A DNA stretch of 64,000 nucleotides from Albidovulum aestuarii. GTDB taxonomy: Bacteria > Pseudomonadota > Alphaproteobacteria > Rhodobacterales > Rhodobacteraceae. Made by a program: the position numbers and the translations under genes. Shown piece after piece: positions 8,098 through 17,755 of the stretch. Below the pieces are notes generated by a model. That model worked only from the letters and a program-made list of their open reading frames with translations, was not told where the DNA came from and ran no database searches. Position 1 is the first letter of the stretch. Every line of letters begins with the position of its first letter. The stretch is from positions 248,001 to 312,000 of the forward strand of contig NZ_JASBQQ010000002.1 of NCBI RefSeq assembly GCF_029961185.1, in the 5' to 3' direction.

Positions 8098-8112
8098 TGT
8101 GACGAGGTCACA
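8098..8112. promoter_or_regulatory. Crp/Fnr-like palindrome upstream of the DUF2892 gene
   Basis: TGTGACGAGGTCACA has perfect 6-bp arms with a 3-bp centre. It begins just after the regulator's stop and ends 75 bp before the next start. The TGTGA/TCACA halves are Crp-like, but the spacing is 5 rather than the classical 6 bases. Confidence 0.5.
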
Positions 8113-8187
8113 GACCGGGCGGCTGCCTGTCTGGCATTCTTCCCTTGTAATCAGGGGGCGATACCCGCCCCGGAGAAGGAGAAAGCC

Positions 8188-8397
8188 ATGTTCAAGACCA
8201 ATGTCGGCGGTATCGACCGCGTAATCCGTATCCTGCTGGGGCTGGCCCTGCTGGCCTGGTGGTACTTCGCGCCGGGCATGGGACTGCGTTGGCTTCCGCT
8301 GGTGCTCGGGATCGTGGCGCTGGGGACAGGCCTCATGTCGACCTGCCCGCTCTATTCGCTTCTGGGGATCAATACCTGCCCGCTGAAGAAAGCCTGA
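8188..8397 (+). CDS. DUF2892 (YgaP-type transmembrane domain) protein
   Basis: A 69-residue membrane protein. It opens with MFKTNVGGIDRVIRILLG, typical of DUF2892, then two hydrophobic helices (about 13-30 and 35-55) and a conserved CPLYSLLGINTCPLKK end with two Cys. In YgaP this domain is joined to a sulfurtransferase; here it stands alone. A GAGAAGGAGAAAG ribosome site precedes the ATG. It is the likely partner or target of the preceding Crp/Fnr gene. Confidence 0.85.
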   Translation: MFKTNVGGIDRVIRILLGLALLAWWYFAPGMGLRWLPLVLGIVALGTGLMSTCPLYSLLGINTCPLKKA

Positions 8398-8462
8398 TCC
8401 GTCAGGCCCGACAGCAGGCGTGATCCAGCGGAGGCCCCGTTCCGGGGCCAGGACCTTGCCTC

Positions 8463-8486
8463 GCGCCGTTTCTTGCGAAACGGCGC
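8463..8486. terminator. Stem-loop between DUF2892 gene and uvrA
   Basis: GCGCCGTTTC and GAAACGGCGC form a perfect 10-bp stem with a TTGC loop, between convergent genes. There is no long U-run on either side, so it may be a structural part of the adjacent repeat element rather than a simple terminator. Confidence 0.5.
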
Positions 8487-8490
8487 TCAG

Positions 8491-8525
8491 GCGCCTCCGG
8501 CGGGAGTATTTCGGGACAGAAAGTG
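8491..8525 (-). repeat. Interspersed repeat copy A (CACTTTCTGTCC core)
   Basis: On the minus strand this reads CACTTTCTGTCC, CG, AAATACTCC, followed by CGCCGGAGGCGC. The same core occurs at 42339, 47658 and 63036. All copies are intergenic and followed by a GC-rich hairpin. Confidence 0.8.
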
Positions 8526-8578
8526 TATGGCGCGACCGCGGCCCGCAGGGGCCGCGCGGCCGAGAGGGGGCTCGAGGA

Positions 8579-11437
8579 TCACTCCGCAGCGACGCGGCGG
8601 GGGTTCAGCATCGGCGCGAGATAGCGGCCGGTATGGCTCGCCTCGACCTTTGCCACATCCTCGGGTGTGCCCGTCGCCACGATCCGTCCACCGCCATCGC
8701 CACCTTCCGGGCCGATATCGATCAGCCAGTCGGCGGTCTTGATCACATCCAGATTGTGCTCGATCACGATCACCGTGTTGCCCTGTTCGACAAGTTCGTG
8801 AAGCACTTCGAGAAGCTTTCGCACATCCTCAAAATGCAGCCCGGTTGTCGGTTCATCGAGGATATAGAGCGTACGGCCCGTCGAGCGCTTCGAGAGTTCC
8901 TTGGAGAGCTTCACCCGCTGCGCCTCGCCGCCTGAAAGCGTCGTCGCCTGCTGGCCCACCTTGATATAGCCAAGGCCCACCTTCACCAGCGCGTCCATCT
9001 TTTCGCGGATCGCCGGGACCGCCTGGAAGAACCCTTGCGCGTCCTCAACAGTCATCTCAAGAACGTCGGCTATGCTCTTGCCTTTAAACTTAATCTCCAG
9101 CGTTTCCCGGTTGTAGCGGTGACCCTTGCAGGTCTCGCAAGTGACGTAGACGTCGGGCAGGAAGTGCATCTCGATCTTGATCACACCGTCGCCCTGACAC
9201 GCCTCACAACGCCCGCCCTTGACGTTGAACGAAAACCGCCCCGGCGCGTAGCCGCGCGCCTTGGCCTCGGGCAGCCCGGCGAACCAGTCGCGGATCGGGG
9301 TGAAGGCGCCGGTATAGGTGGCGGGGTTTGACCGCGGTGTGCGGCCAATGGGACGCTGGTCGATATCGATGACCTTGTCGAGATGCTCGAAGCCCTTGAT
9401 CGTCTCGCACGGCGCGGGTGTTTCCCGCGCGCCGTTCAGGCGCAGGGCGGCGTTCTTATAGAGCGTCTCGACCGTCAGTGTCGACTTGCCGCCGCCGGAC
9501 ACGCCGGTCACGCAGATGAACCGCCCAAGCGGAAACTCCGCCGTCATGTCTTTCAGGTTATTGCCGGTGGCCTTGACCACTTTCAGAGTCTTGCCATTGC
9601 CCTCACGCCGCATCTTCGGCACTGCAATCTCGCGCCCGCCTGACAGGTATTGCCCGGTCAGCGAGGCCGGGTCGGCGGCGATTTCCGCAGGCGTGCCGCG
9701 TGACACGACCTGCCCGCCATGCACGCCTGCGCCGGGGCCGATATCGAAAACATAGTCGGCCTCTCGGATCGCTTCCTCGTCATGCTCCACGACCAGCACA
9801 GTATTGCCCTGATCGCGCAGGTTCTTCAGCGTGCCCAAGAGCCGGTCATTGTCGCGCTGATGCAGGCCGATCGAGGGCTCATCGAGCACGTAAAGCACCC
9901 CCGTCAAACCCGAGCCGATCTGGCTTGCCAGCCGGATCCGCTGGCTTTCGCCGCCCGACAGGGTGCCTGCGTTGCGCGACAGCGTCAGGTATTCGAGGCC
10001 GACATTGTTGAGGAACCCAAGCCGTTCGCGAATTTCCTTGAGGATCAGACGGGCGATCTCGTTCTTCTGTTTCGTCAGTTTCGCCGGCACCGTATCGATC
10101 CAGGCATAAGCCTCCTTGATCGACATCTGCACGACCTCGCCGACATGCAGCCCCGCGATCTTGACCGCCAGCGCCTCGGGCCGCAGGCGGTGGCCACCGC
10201 AGGTGCCGCAGGGGCGGTTATTCTGGTAACGCTCAAACTCCTCGCGCACCCAGTTCGAGTCCGTTTCACGGTAGCGGCGTTCCATGTTGGGGATTACGCC
10301 CTCGAAGCTGCGCGTGACCTCATAGACCCGCCCGCCCTCGTCAAAGCGGAACTTGATCTCCTCCTCACCCGAGCCGCGCAGAAACAGGGTCTGCACCTTC
10401 TCGGGCAGATCCTTCCACGGTTTGCGGGCATCGAAGCCGTAATGCTTGGCGAGCGAGTCGATGGTCTGGATGAAATAGGGCGACTTGCCCTTGTTCCAGG
10501 GCGCCAGCGCGCCGTCCTTCAGCTTCAGCGTCACGTCGGGTACGACGAGTCGTTCGTCGAAGAAGAGTTCAACGCCGAGCCCGTCGCAAGAGGGGCAGGC
10601 CCCGAAGGGGGCGTTGAACGAAAAAAGCCGCGGTTCGATCTCGGGGATGGTGAAACCGCTGACCGGGCAGGCGAAGTTTTCGCTGAAGGTGATGCGTTCG
10701 GGATCACCCTCGGTCGGCGCGGTTTCAAGGATCGCGATGCCGTCGGCGAGGTTCAGCGCGGTGCGGAATGAATCCGCCAGCCGTGTCTCCAGCCCTTCCC
10801 GCACCACGATCCGGTCAACCACCACGTCGATATCGTGGCGGAATTTCTTGTCGAGCGTGGGCGGTTCCTCCAGTTCATGGAACTGGCCGTTGACCTTGAC
10901 CCGCTGGAAGCCCTGCTTCCTAAGTTCAAGGAATTCCTTGCGGTACTCGCCCTTGCGGTCGCGTACGATGGGGGCCATCAGATAGCCGCGCGTCCCCTCC
11001 TCCATTGTCATCACGGCATCGACCATGTCCTGCACCTGCTGCGCCTCGATCGGCTTGCCGGTGGCAGGGCTGTAGGGCGTGCCCACGCGGGCGAAGAGCA
11101 GGCGCAGGTAATCGTAGATCTCGGTCACCGTACCAACGGTCGAGCGCGGGTTCTTCGACGTCGTCTTCTGTTCGATTGAGATCGCGGGGCTCAGGCCCGA
11201 GATGTGATCGACATCCGGCTTGCCCATCATGTCGAGGAACTGGCGGGCATAGGCGGAAAGCGATTCCACGTAACGCCGCTGACCCTCAGCATAGATCGTA
11301 TCGAAGGCAAGTGACGACTTGCCCGAGCCCGAAAGGCCGGTGATCACCGTCAGCTTGTCGCGCGGGATATCAACGTCGATCGACTTCAGATTATGCTCGC
11401 GCGCGCCGCGCACTTCGATGAATTTCTGGTCGGCCAT
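8579..11437 (-). CDS. uvrA: Excinuclease ABC subunit A
   Basis: 952 residues, normal for UvrA. Two ABC ATPase modules are visible: Walker [13 protein letters not shown] near 34 and [10 protein letters not shown] in the second half, with signatures [16 protein letters not shown] and [15 protein letters not shown]. Zinc-binding Cys pairs occur in [16 protein letters not shown] and CETCKGH. It recognises DNA damage with UvrB in nucleotide excision repair. A LexA box lies 66 bp upstream of the start. The gene is transcribed alone, convergent to the DUF2892 gene. Confidence 0.98.
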   Translation of the reverse strand: MADQKFIEVRGAREHNLKSIDVDIPRDKLTVITGLSGSGKSSLAFDTIYAEGQRRYVESLSAYARQFLDMMGKPDVDHISGLSPAISIEQKTTSKNPRSTVGTVTEIYDYLRLLFARVGTPYSPATGKPIEAQQVQDMVDAVMTMEEGTRGYLMAPIVRDRKGEYRKEFLELRKQGFQRVKVNGQFHELEEPPTLDKKFRHDIDVVVDRIVVREGLETRLADSFRTALNLADGIAILETAPTEGDPERITFSENFACPVSGFTIPEIEPRLFSFNAPFGACPSCDGLGVELFFDERLVVPDVTLKLKDGALAPWNKGKSPYFIQTIDSLAKHYGFDARKPWKDLPEKVQTLFLRGSGEEEIKFRFDEGGRVYEVTRSFEGVIPNMERRYRETDSNWVREEFERYQNNRPCGTCGGHRLRPEALAVKIAGLHVGEVVQMSIKEAYAWIDTVPAKLTKQKNEIARLILKEIRERLGFLNNVGLEYLTLSRNAGTLSGGESQRIRLASQIGSGLTGVLYVLDEPSIGLHQRDNDRLLGTLKNLRDQGNTVLVVEHDEEAIREADYVFDIGPGAGVHGGQVVSRGTPAEIAADPASLTGQYLSGGREIAVPKMRREGNGKTLKVVKATGNNLKDMTAEFPLGRFICVTGVSGGGKSTLTVETLYKNAALRLNGARETPAPCETIKGFEHLDKVIDIDQRPIGRTPRSNPATYTGAFTPIRDWFAGLPEAKARGYAPGRFSFNVKGGRCEACQGDGVIKIEMHFLPDVYVTCETCKGHRYNRETLEIKFKGKSIADVLEMTVEDAQGFFQAVPAIREKMDALVKVGLGYIKVGQQATTLSGGEAQRVKLSKELSKRSTGRTLYILDEPTTGLHFEDVRKLLEVLHELVEQGNTVIVIEHNLDVIKTADWLIDIGPEGGDGGGRIVATGTPEDVAKVEASHTGRYLAPMLNPRRVAAE

Positions 11438-11502
11438 GGCTCACCCCGGGGTCAGGGGTTAACAGATAGTGCATCCGGCCCGAGTCTCCAACCCGAAAAA
11501 GA

Positions 11503-11517
11503 GAACATTCTAGGAAC
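11503..11517. promoter_or_regulatory. LexA (SOS) box upstream of uvrA
   Basis: GAACATTCTAGGAAC fits the alphaproteobacterial SOS box GAAC-N7-GAAC (GTTC-N7-GTTC on the uvrA strand). It is 66-80 bp before the uvrA ATG, a suitable position for repression by LexA. uvrA is a classical SOS gene. Confidence 0.78.
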
Positions 11518-11710
11518 TAAAGGATCGGGGACAAATCTCATCCCGAACAGGTCAGGACAGCCACTACCCCTAAAAAACGGGGCGGCCGGGCGCGCATTGA
11601 CATACAAAGAGCAACCTACTAAGTGCGGCCGACTTGGCCGCCCCGATGCCAACCCCGAGAAGGGCCGGAATAACTTAGGGGCACCAGTAACGAGTAACCG
11701 GGTCGAGCCG

Positions 11711-12559
11711 ATGACCACAGACCAAAGTCATGAATGTCGGGTTTTGCTCTCGAATGGCACTGTCGTGCATTTCACGACGCATGAATTGCGCGGATTTCTG
11801 TTCAGCTCGCGGGTCGCAGTCCTTCTGGTCGGGGCGCTACTGATTCTCTCAATAGCAAATCCGACCCTTTTCCCGACGCTGCCGGACTACTCGTCTCGCC
11901 TGTTATATTGGGGTGTCTGCGTCTGCCTTTACGTGTTGATCGTGCCCCATTGGTCGGGTCTCGTCTCTCGCTTGTGGGGGAGGATTACGGATGCGCCGCT
12001 GCCTTTGATCATCGGCTCCATGCCGCTGGTGATCGCCCTGCTGGAACTGGCGGCCGCCCTGCCCTTGATGGTCGGTGACCTGGCGCCCGACCGCGGCGTC
12101 CCGATCGGTCTGGAAACCTATGTGAAGAACATCGCAATCGCGCATGTGCTGGAGAGCATCGCACTGGCATGGCTCTTGCCGTTGTATCGGGCCGGTCAGG
12201 CCAGGCGCGCATCGAAGGAGGACGACCAACGGGCGAGAGACGGCTGCAGGTTCGTCGTGTTAAACGGCCGGTCCTTTCCGCTGAAATCGATCAAATGCGC
12301 GCAAAGTGCCGAGCACTATCTTGTCATCACGATGGAAACCGGCGTGATCGAACTTCGTGCGCGGATGCGGGATTTTCTTGAACAGGTCGGAGACGACGAT
12401 GGTATTCAGACCCACCGGTCGTTCTGGGTCTCTGCCACCGAGGCCGCCTCGTTCGGCGGTATGGCGGTATCCACGCGTTCGGTGGGCGATATTCCAGTCT
12501 CGCGCGGGCGGGTAACGGAGGTCCGGGACTGGCTCCAGAGGGCCGGCAAACCGCACTGA
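11711..12559 (+). CDS. Membrane-anchored LytTR-family transcriptional regulator
   Basis: 282 residues from the ATG at 11711. The N-terminal half has four hydrophobic segments (about 30-55, 60-82, 98-122, 138-158), and the C-terminal 100 residues form a LytTR DNA-binding domain (FVVLNGRSFPLKSIKCAQSA, later QTHRSFWVS). Such TM-LytTR proteins bind DNA from the membrane and respond to unknown signals. The frame is open further upstream to 11393, but that stretch reads through the uvrA promoter and has no protein-like composition. No strong ribosome site is seen, so the start is uncertain. No partner gene is adjacent. Confidence 0.8.
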   Translation: MTTDQSHECRVLLSNGTVVHFTTHELRGFLFSSRVAVLLVGALLILSIANPTLFPTLPDYSSRLLYWGVCVCLYVLIVPHWSGLVSRLWGRITDAPLPLIIGSMPLVIALLELAAALPLMVGDLAPDRGVPIGLETYVKNIAIAHVLESIALAWLLPLYRAGQARRASKEDDQRARDGCRFVVLNGRSFPLKSIKCAQSAEHYLVITMETGVIELRARMRDFLEQVGDDDGIQTHRSFWVSATEAASFGGMAVSTRSVGDIPVSRGRVTEVRDWLQRAGKPH

Positions 12560-12719
12560 CCTGGACTCTGTCCGCGGCCTTACCTGGCGCCCGCCGTATC
12601 AGCGGCCCTGATTTATCACTTCGCAATCTGGATTAGCCTATTCACATTCCATTTTTTGCATCTATCTTGTGTGGAAAGCCCGAGCAAACGGAACGGGCCC
12701 CCATTTGAAGAGGCAACAC

Positions 12720-13082
12720 ATGCTTTCCTTCCTGAAACCATCTGGCGGACCGTCCCGTATGGCGGCATCCGAGGCAATTGCGCGGACGCAAGACAAGACG
12801 ATCGTTCTTGTCGATGTGCGCGACGGGGCAGAGGTTGCTGCGTCGGGCAAGGCGGCGGGAGCCCTGCATATCCCCCTCGCCATTCTCAGGATGAAATGCG
12901 ATCCGGCGAGCCCGGAATGCCTTGCCGAGCTTTCGGTTGAAACGCCCGTCGCGCTTTACTGCGCCTCGGGCGGGCGCAGCCAGATGGCGGCGCAGATGCT
13001 CGCGGGGCTCGGCTACCTGGAGGTCTACAATATCGGTGGGTTGGGCGACTGGCAGGCAGCAGGCGGCGCGATCACCCGCTGA
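12720..13082 (+). CDS. Rhodanese-like sulfurtransferase
   Basis: A 120-residue single rhodanese domain. The active-site loop is CASGGRSQMA with Cys81, and DVRDGAEVAASGKAAGALHIP near 32-52 is the usual CH2A-type motif (split here by loop length). It transfers sulfane sulfur to cyanide or physiological thiols; the in vivo acceptor is not shown. The start at 12720 follows AGAGG; a GTG 51 bases upstream is possible. A terminator follows at 13146. Confidence 0.87.
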   Translation: MLSFLKPSGGPSRMAASEAIARTQDKTIVLVDVRDGAEVAASGKAAGALHIPLAILRMKCDPASPECLAELSVETPVALYCASGGRSQMAAQMLAGLGYLEVYNIGGLGDWQAAGGAITR

Positions 13083-13145
13083 GGCGTGACGCGCCGACAG
13101 GTGAACAACGAGCTATAAGCATTCTGTCCGAAAAACGCTTCGGGT

Positions 13146-13170
13146 GAGTCCCGGACACCGTCCGGGACTC
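13146..13170. terminator. Terminator between rhodanese gene and lpdA
   Basis: GAGTCCCGGAC pairs perfectly with GTCCGGGACTC around a 3-nt loop, placed between convergent genes ending at 13082 and 13189. Confidence 0.7.
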
Positions 13171-13188
13171 GGGCACAACCACTTCCCG

Positions 13189-14583
13189 TCAGATATGGAG
13201 CGCGCGGCCGTAGGCGTCGAGCACGGCCTCATGCATCATCTCGCTGAGCGTCGGATGCGGGAAGACGGTTTCCATCAGCTCGCCCTCGGTCGTCTCTAGG
13301 CTGCGGCCAACGACATAGCCCTGGATCAGTTCGGTGACCTCTGCGCCAACCATATGGGCACCCAGCAGTTCCCCGGTCTTCGCGTCGAAGACGGTTTTGA
13401 TCATGCCTTCGGCCTCGCCCAAGGCAATCGCCTTGCCGTTGCCGATAAAGGGGAAGCGGCCGACCTTGACCTCATGCCCCGCCTCTTTCGCCTTGGCCTC
13501 AGTCAGGCCGACGCTGGCCACTTGCGGATGGCAATAGGTGCAGCCCGCGATGGAGTTCGGCTTGATCGGATGGGGATGCTTGCCCGCGATCAGTTCGGCA
13601 ACCATGACGCCTTCGTGGCTGGCCTTGTGCGCAAGCCAGGGCGCGCCCGCGATATCGCCGATGGCGTAAAGCCCATCGACTCCGGTGCGGCAATATTCGT
13701 CGGTGACCACATGGGTGCGGTCGATCTTTACGCCCAAAGCCTCCAGCCCGAGGTTTTCGACGTTGCCGACGATGCCAACGGCGGAGATCACCGTGTCGAA
13801 CTCCATCGTCTCGGTCTTGCCACCCGCCTCGATATGCGCCGTCACCTTGCCCTTGGCACGGTCGAGCTTCTTGACCGTGGATTTCTCCATGATCTTCATG
13901 CCCTGCTTCACGAAGGACTTCTTGGCGAAGGCGGAGATTTCGGCGTCTTCCACCGGCAGGACGCGGTCCATCACCTCGACCACGGTCGTGTCCGCGCCGA
14001 GCGTGTTGAAGAACGAGGCGAATTCGATTCCGATGGCGCCGGACCCGATTACGAGGAGCTTCTTCGGCATCCGCTTCGGCATCAGCGCGTGCTTGTAGGT
14101 CCAGACCAGATCGCCATCGGCCTCCAGTCCCGGCAATTCGCGGGCCCGCGCGCCGGTCGCGAGCACGATGGCCTTGGACGTAAGCTCCTCGGTCCCCTTG
14201 TCGGTCTTGACGCTGACCGTGCCCTTCTTCGGCAATGTGGCCTCGCCCATGAAGGTGGTGATCTTGTTCTTTTTCATCAGGTGGCCGATACCGCCCGACA
14301 GCTGCTTGGCCACGCCGCGCGAGCGCTGCACGACCGCGTCGAGGTCATAGCCGATCCCGTCGGCCTTCAGCCCGAATTCCTTGGCGCGGTGCATGAGATG
14401 GAAGACCTCGGCGGATCGCAGGAGCGCCTTTGTCGGGATGCAGCCCCAGTTGAGGCATATGCCGCCCATATGCTCCCGTTCGACAATCGCGACATTCAGG
14501 CCGAGCTGCGCGCCCCGGATCGCGGCCACATAGCCGCCCGGACCCGCACCGATCACGATCATGTCGAAACTCTTCGCCGCCAT
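13189..14583 (-). CDS. lpdA: Dihydrolipoyl dehydrogenase (E3)
   Basis: 464 residues. FAD-binding IVIGAGPGGYVAAIRGAQLG starts at 9, the redox disulfide is Cys43/Cys48 in GGICLNWGCIPTKALL, the NAD-binding GSGAIGIEFASFF lies mid-protein, and the His-Glu pair is in FPHPTLSEMMHE near the end. It reoxidises lipoamide in 2-oxoacid dehydrogenase complexes. The pdhA-B-C operon, 33 kb away, contains no E3, so this is the likely partner. The two loci share an 18-bp palindromic operator, which argues for coordinated regulation. Confidence 0.97.
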   Translation of the reverse strand: MAAKSFDMIVIGAGPGGYVAAIRGAQLGLNVAIVEREHMGGICLNWGCIPTKALLRSAEVFHLMHRAKEFGLKADGIGYDLDAVVQRSRGVAKQLSGGIGHLMKKNKITTFMGEATLPKKGTVSVKTDKGTEELTSKAIVLATGARARELPGLEADGDLVWTYKHALMPKRMPKKLLVIGSGAIGIEFASFFNTLGADTTVVEVMDRVLPVEDAEISAFAKKSFVKQGMKIMEKSTVKKLDRAKGKVTAHIEAGGKTETMEFDTVISAVGIVGNVENLGLEALGVKIDRTHVVTDEYCRTGVDGLYAIGDIAGAPWLAHKASHEGVMVAELIAGKHPHPIKPNSIAGCTYCHPQVASVGLTEAKAKEAGHEVKVGRFPFIGNGKAIALGEAEGMIKTVFDAKTGELLGAHMVGAEVTELIQGYVVGRSLETTEGELMETVFPHPTLSEMMHEAVLDAYGRALHI

Positions 14584-14598
14584 CTCATCCTCCCTCGA

Positions 14599-14628
14599 AA
14601 AAAGTAGTTTGGCATTAAACTACTTTTT
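14599..14628. promoter_or_regulatory. Palindromic operator upstream of lpdA, shared with pdhA
   Basis: Perfect 12-bp arms AAAAAGTAGTTT and AAACTACTTTTT flank GGCATT. The centre is about 31 bp before the lpdA ATG. The inner 18 bp TAGTTTGGCATTAAACTA match TAGTTTAACGTTGAACTA before pdhA. The regulator is not identified. Confidence 0.65.
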
Positions 14629-14684
14629 GATTTCACACAATGCGACCGACGCCGTAGCCCCTTGCGCTGAGCGCATGGCTGCGA

Positions 14685-15263
14685 TCAGCCCTGTTTTTCA
14701 AGCTCCCGCACGATGACGCCATAGCCGCCATCTTTCAGAAACGCCTCTTCCTCGGCACTGGATTTGCGGCCAAGCGCGGCATTCCGGAACGGGAAACGAC
14801 CGAACCGGTGAATGATTTCGCGGTGAGCCTTGCCGTGCAAAAGAAACCCCTCGCGCGTCTCATGCAGGTTCTTTTCGAAGAGCGCGATGCAGCGGTCCTG
14901 ATCGGCGATATCTTCGGAGTGCTCGAAGGGCATGTAGAAAAAGACCCGCTCCGGCTCGGAAATCTTGAGATCATATCCTTTCTCGACAGCCATCGCAGCC
15001 GCCGCCCGGGCGCGGGCATCGGTGGCAAACGCGTCCGCCTTGCCGCGGAACATGTTACGCGGGAACTGGTCGGTCAGGATCAGATAGGCAAGCGTGCCGC
15101 GCGGCCCGTTGCACCAGTGTTCGCGATTGCCTTCATGCGCAGCGTGCCATTCTGCGCCAAACCGCGCCCTGATTTCCTCATCGACCTCATCGACGGCTTC
15201 ATACCAGCCATCGGGTCCGACATCGTGCAACCAGAACTCGACGATGGCTTCAGGTTCGGACAT
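14685..15263 (-). CDS. DUF924 family protein
   Basis: 192 residues from ATG 15263, which has an AGGAGG site upstream; a longer frame to 15290 lacks one. The sequence has the DUF924 landmarks EFWLHDVGPDGWY, LILTDQFPRNMFRG and FFYMPFEHSEDIADQ. The fold is all-helical and TPR-like in related structures, with no established activity. It lies in the same direction as the MFS gene upstream but with 68 bp between them. Confidence 0.88.
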   Translation of the reverse strand: MSEPEAIVEFWLHDVGPDGWYEAVDEVDEEIRARFGAEWHAAHEGNREHWCNGPRGTLAYLILTDQFPRNMFRGKADAFATDARARAAAAMAVEKGYDLKISEPERVFFYMPFEHSEDIADQDRCIALFEKNLHETREGFLLHGKAHREIIHRFGRFPFRNAALGRKSSAEEEAFLKDGGYGVIVRELEKQG

Positions 15264-15330
15264 GGCGGCCTCCTGCGCTGTGGTCCTCACCAGAGTTGCA
15301 GGAAGTCAATCGAAAGGCCAGCACAAGCTG

Positions 15331-16611
15331 TCAGTCCTTGGACACGTCACCTTCACTGGCGGCCGCATTGCTTTCCGCCTGGGCGTCAGCGGCGACTTCT
15401 GCCGCTGCTTCCACAGCGACGAGACCAGCGGTCGGCGCCAGGGCCATGTACGAGCCGGTCTGATCGCTCGTCGGTGCCGGACGGCGTGTCATCCGCCATG
15501 CGGCATAGCCCGCCATCACGCCGAAGAGAACGGCGATGAAGAGGAAGAACCCTGACGGGCCGAAGACTGCCATGATCCAGCCGGTCAGGAGCGGGCCGCC
15601 GATGGCCCCTACCCCATTGATAAAGATCAGACCGGCGGAAGCGGCGGGCATATCCTCCCGCGCAAGAAAATCGTTGGTATAGGCAACGAGCAGAGAATAG
15701 AGCGGGTTCGACACCCCGCCCATCACCGCGGCGACACCAACGAGCGTGTAGAAATTCGCGTCCATCAGGACCGGAACAACAGTCCCAAGCGCACCCACAG
15801 CGGCGAGGCCCAGCACAAGCCTGCGCCGGTCCATCCGGTCAGACATCCAGCCGATCGGATATTGCAGCACCAGACCGCCGACATAGATTGCCGCGACGAA
15901 GATCGACAGTTCCTTGACCGAGAGTCCGACCGTCGCGCCCCAGACCGAAGCCATGCCGAACTGGGCCGAGAACACACCGCCCAGAAGGAAGATACCGACA
16001 CAGCCGAGCGGAGAGGTCTGGTAAAGCTTCACGATACTCAGCGGTTTTGTAAGCTCAAAGGCCGGCGCCGGGCTTGCCGTGAGAAGGATCGGCGTGAAGG
16101 CAATGGAGACGAGCATCGAGGGGATGACAAAGAGGAAATAACCTGACGGGTCGCCGATGTTCAAAAGCCCCTGCGCCGAAATGATGCCGAGCATCTGCAT
16201 GATCATGTAGAGCGACAGCGCCTGTCCCCGAGTTTCGTTCGTCGAGGCGTTGTTCAGCCAGCTTTCGGCGGTGATGTAGACGCCCGAGAAGGAAAATCCG
16301 ATCAGGACCCGCATCAGTGACCAGGCGATCCAGTCAGGCGCGGCTGCATAAGCCACCAGAACCGCCGAAATCATCGAGCCCAATGCCGCGAAGACGCGGA
16401 CATGCCCGACCGAGCGGATCATGTTCGGCGTCATCTGGCTTCCGAACAGAAAGCCGAGGAAATAGGCCGACATGACGACGGACATCTGCGTGGTTGAGAA
16501 ACCTTCGATCGCGCCCCGGATACCCAGCAGCGTGCCCTGAACACCGTTTCCAATCATCAGAAGCATCATGCCCAGAAGGAGGGGCCAGGAGGTGCGCAGG
16601 ACAGTCAGCAT
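15331..16611 (-). CDS. MFS transporter (YcaD-like)
   Basis: 426 residues with about twelve hydrophobic segments, starting LLLGMMLLMIGNGVQGTLLG, and the MFS loop motif GWMSDRMDRRRLVLG after helix 8. The last 40 residues are an Ala/Glu-rich hydrophilic cytoplasmic tail. Overall layout resembles the YcaD/MFS_1 group, whose substrates are unknown. It follows queA by 55 bp on the same strand, so it could be cotranscribed, but a functional link is not evident. Confidence 0.85.
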   Translation of the reverse strand: MLTVLRTSWPLLLGMMLLMIGNGVQGTLLGIRGAIEGFSTTQMSVVMSAYFLGFLFGSQMTPNMIRSVGHVRVFAALGSMISAVLVAYAAAPDWIAWSLMRVLIGFSFSGVYITAESWLNNASTNETRGQALSLYMIMQMLGIISAQGLLNIGDPSGYFLFVIPSMLVSIAFTPILLTASPAPAFELTKPLSIVKLYQTSPLGCVGIFLLGGVFSAQFGMASVWGATVGLSVKELSIFVAAIYVGGLVLQYPIGWMSDRMDRRRLVLGLAAVGALGTVVPVLMDANFYTLVGVAAVMGGVSNPLYSLLVAYTNDFLAREDMPAASAGLIFINGVGAIGGPLLTGWIMAVFGPSGFFLFIAVLFGVMAGYAAWRMTRRPAPTSDQTGSYMALAPTAGLVAVEAAAEVAADAQAESNAAASEGDVSKD

Positions 16612-16666
16612 TGGAACGGTCTTTCAAAAGGATTGTGCGGCGGGATACGCCGATTGCTGTCGGATT

Positions 16667-17755
16667 TCACGCCCCGGCGCGACCGGGCGTCGCCGGATTA
16701 CGCCGTTCGGGCAGAAGTAGCGAGGCGTCGCCATAGGAAAAGAAGCGATAGCCGGACGCGATTGCGTGATCATAGACCCGCCGCATGCGGTCCCTGCCCA
16801 TCAGGGCCGAGACCAGCATCAGCAGCGTCGATTTCGGCAGGTGGAAATTGGTCATCAGCCCGTCCGTCACGCGGAAGGTATAACCCGGATAGATGAAGAT
16901 GTCGGTGGTGCCCTGCCACGGCCGTATCCAGCCATCTTCGCCGGCGGCGCTTTCAATGAGTCTCAGCGCCGTGGTGCCGACCGGGATCACGCGCCCGCCG
17001 CTTTCGCGGGTCGCATTGATCTCGGCAGCCGCAACTTCGCTTACCTCGCCCCATTCGGCATGCATCCTGTGGGTCGTTACATCCTCCACCTTCACCGGCA
17101 GGAAGGTGCCCGCCCCGACATGAAGCGTCACATGGGTGAAGGCTACGCCCTTCGCGGCCAGCCTGGCCAGAAGATCGCCGTCGAAGTGCAGCGACGCAGT
17201 CGGGGCGGCGACGGCACCGGAATTTCGGGCAAAGACGGTCTGATAGTCCTCGCGGTCCTGCGCATCGGGCGCCCGCAACGCCGCGATATAGGGCGGCAGC
17301 GGCATCGCCCCGGCTTCGGCCAGCGCCGCGTCGAAATCGGTACCAGTGAGGTTGAAGCTGAGTTCGGCCTGTCCATCGGCGATCCTCACCACCTCGGCAG
17401 ACAGCGCATCAGAAAACCGGATGACCTCGCCATCCTTCACCTTGCGCAGGGGCTTGGCGAGTGCCGCCCAGTGACCGCCCGGTCGTGGCTCCAGAAGCGT
17501 GACCTCGACCTTCGCCACCGCCTCGCCCTGCCCCGTCGCGCGGGTCCGTGTGCCTGAAAGCCGCGCTGGGATGACCTTGGTATCGTTCAGCACCAGCCGG
17601 TCGCCGGGGCCGAGCAGATCGACCAGATCGCGGACATGCAGATCGCGTATCGTATCACCCTCGGCCACCAGAAGCCGCGCGGCCGTGCGCGGCCGCACGG
17701 GTCGCGTAGCGATCAGCCCCTCGGGCAGGTCGAAATCAAAATCGGAAAGCTTCAT
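16667..17755 (-). CDS. queA: S-adenosylmethionine:tRNA ribosyltransferase-isomerase
   Basis: 362 residues. It begins [20 protein letters not shown] and contains [30 protein letters not shown] and [20 protein letters not shown], all QueA landmarks. It makes epoxyqueuosine in tRNA from preQ1 and SAM. Its ATG overlaps the stop of the upstream AsmA-like gene by four bases, so translation is probably coupled. tgt is not seen in the window. Confidence 0.97.
   Translation of the reverse strand: MKLSDFDFDLPEGLIATRPVRPRTAARLLVAEGDTIRDLHVRDLVDLLGPGDRLVLNDTKVIPARLSGTRTRATGQGEAVAKVEVTLLEPRPGGHWAALAKPLRKVKDGEVIRFSDALSAEVVRIADGQAELSFNLTGTDFDAALAEAGAMPLPPYIAALRAPDAQDREDYQTVFARNSGAVAAPTASLHFDGDLLARLAAKGVAFTHVTLHVGAGTFLPVKVEDVTTHRMHAEWGEVSEVAAAEINATRESGGRVIPVGTTALRLIESAAGEDGWIRPWQGTTDIFIYPGYTFRVTDGLMTNFHLPKSTLLMLVSALMGRDRMRRVYDHAIASGYRFFSYGDASLLLPERRNPATPGRAGA

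Noticed and set aside
11393-11710. N-terminal extension of the LytTR protein
   Set aside because: The open frame covers the uvrA promoter and LexA box, and its translation lacks any ordered features before the ATG at 11711.
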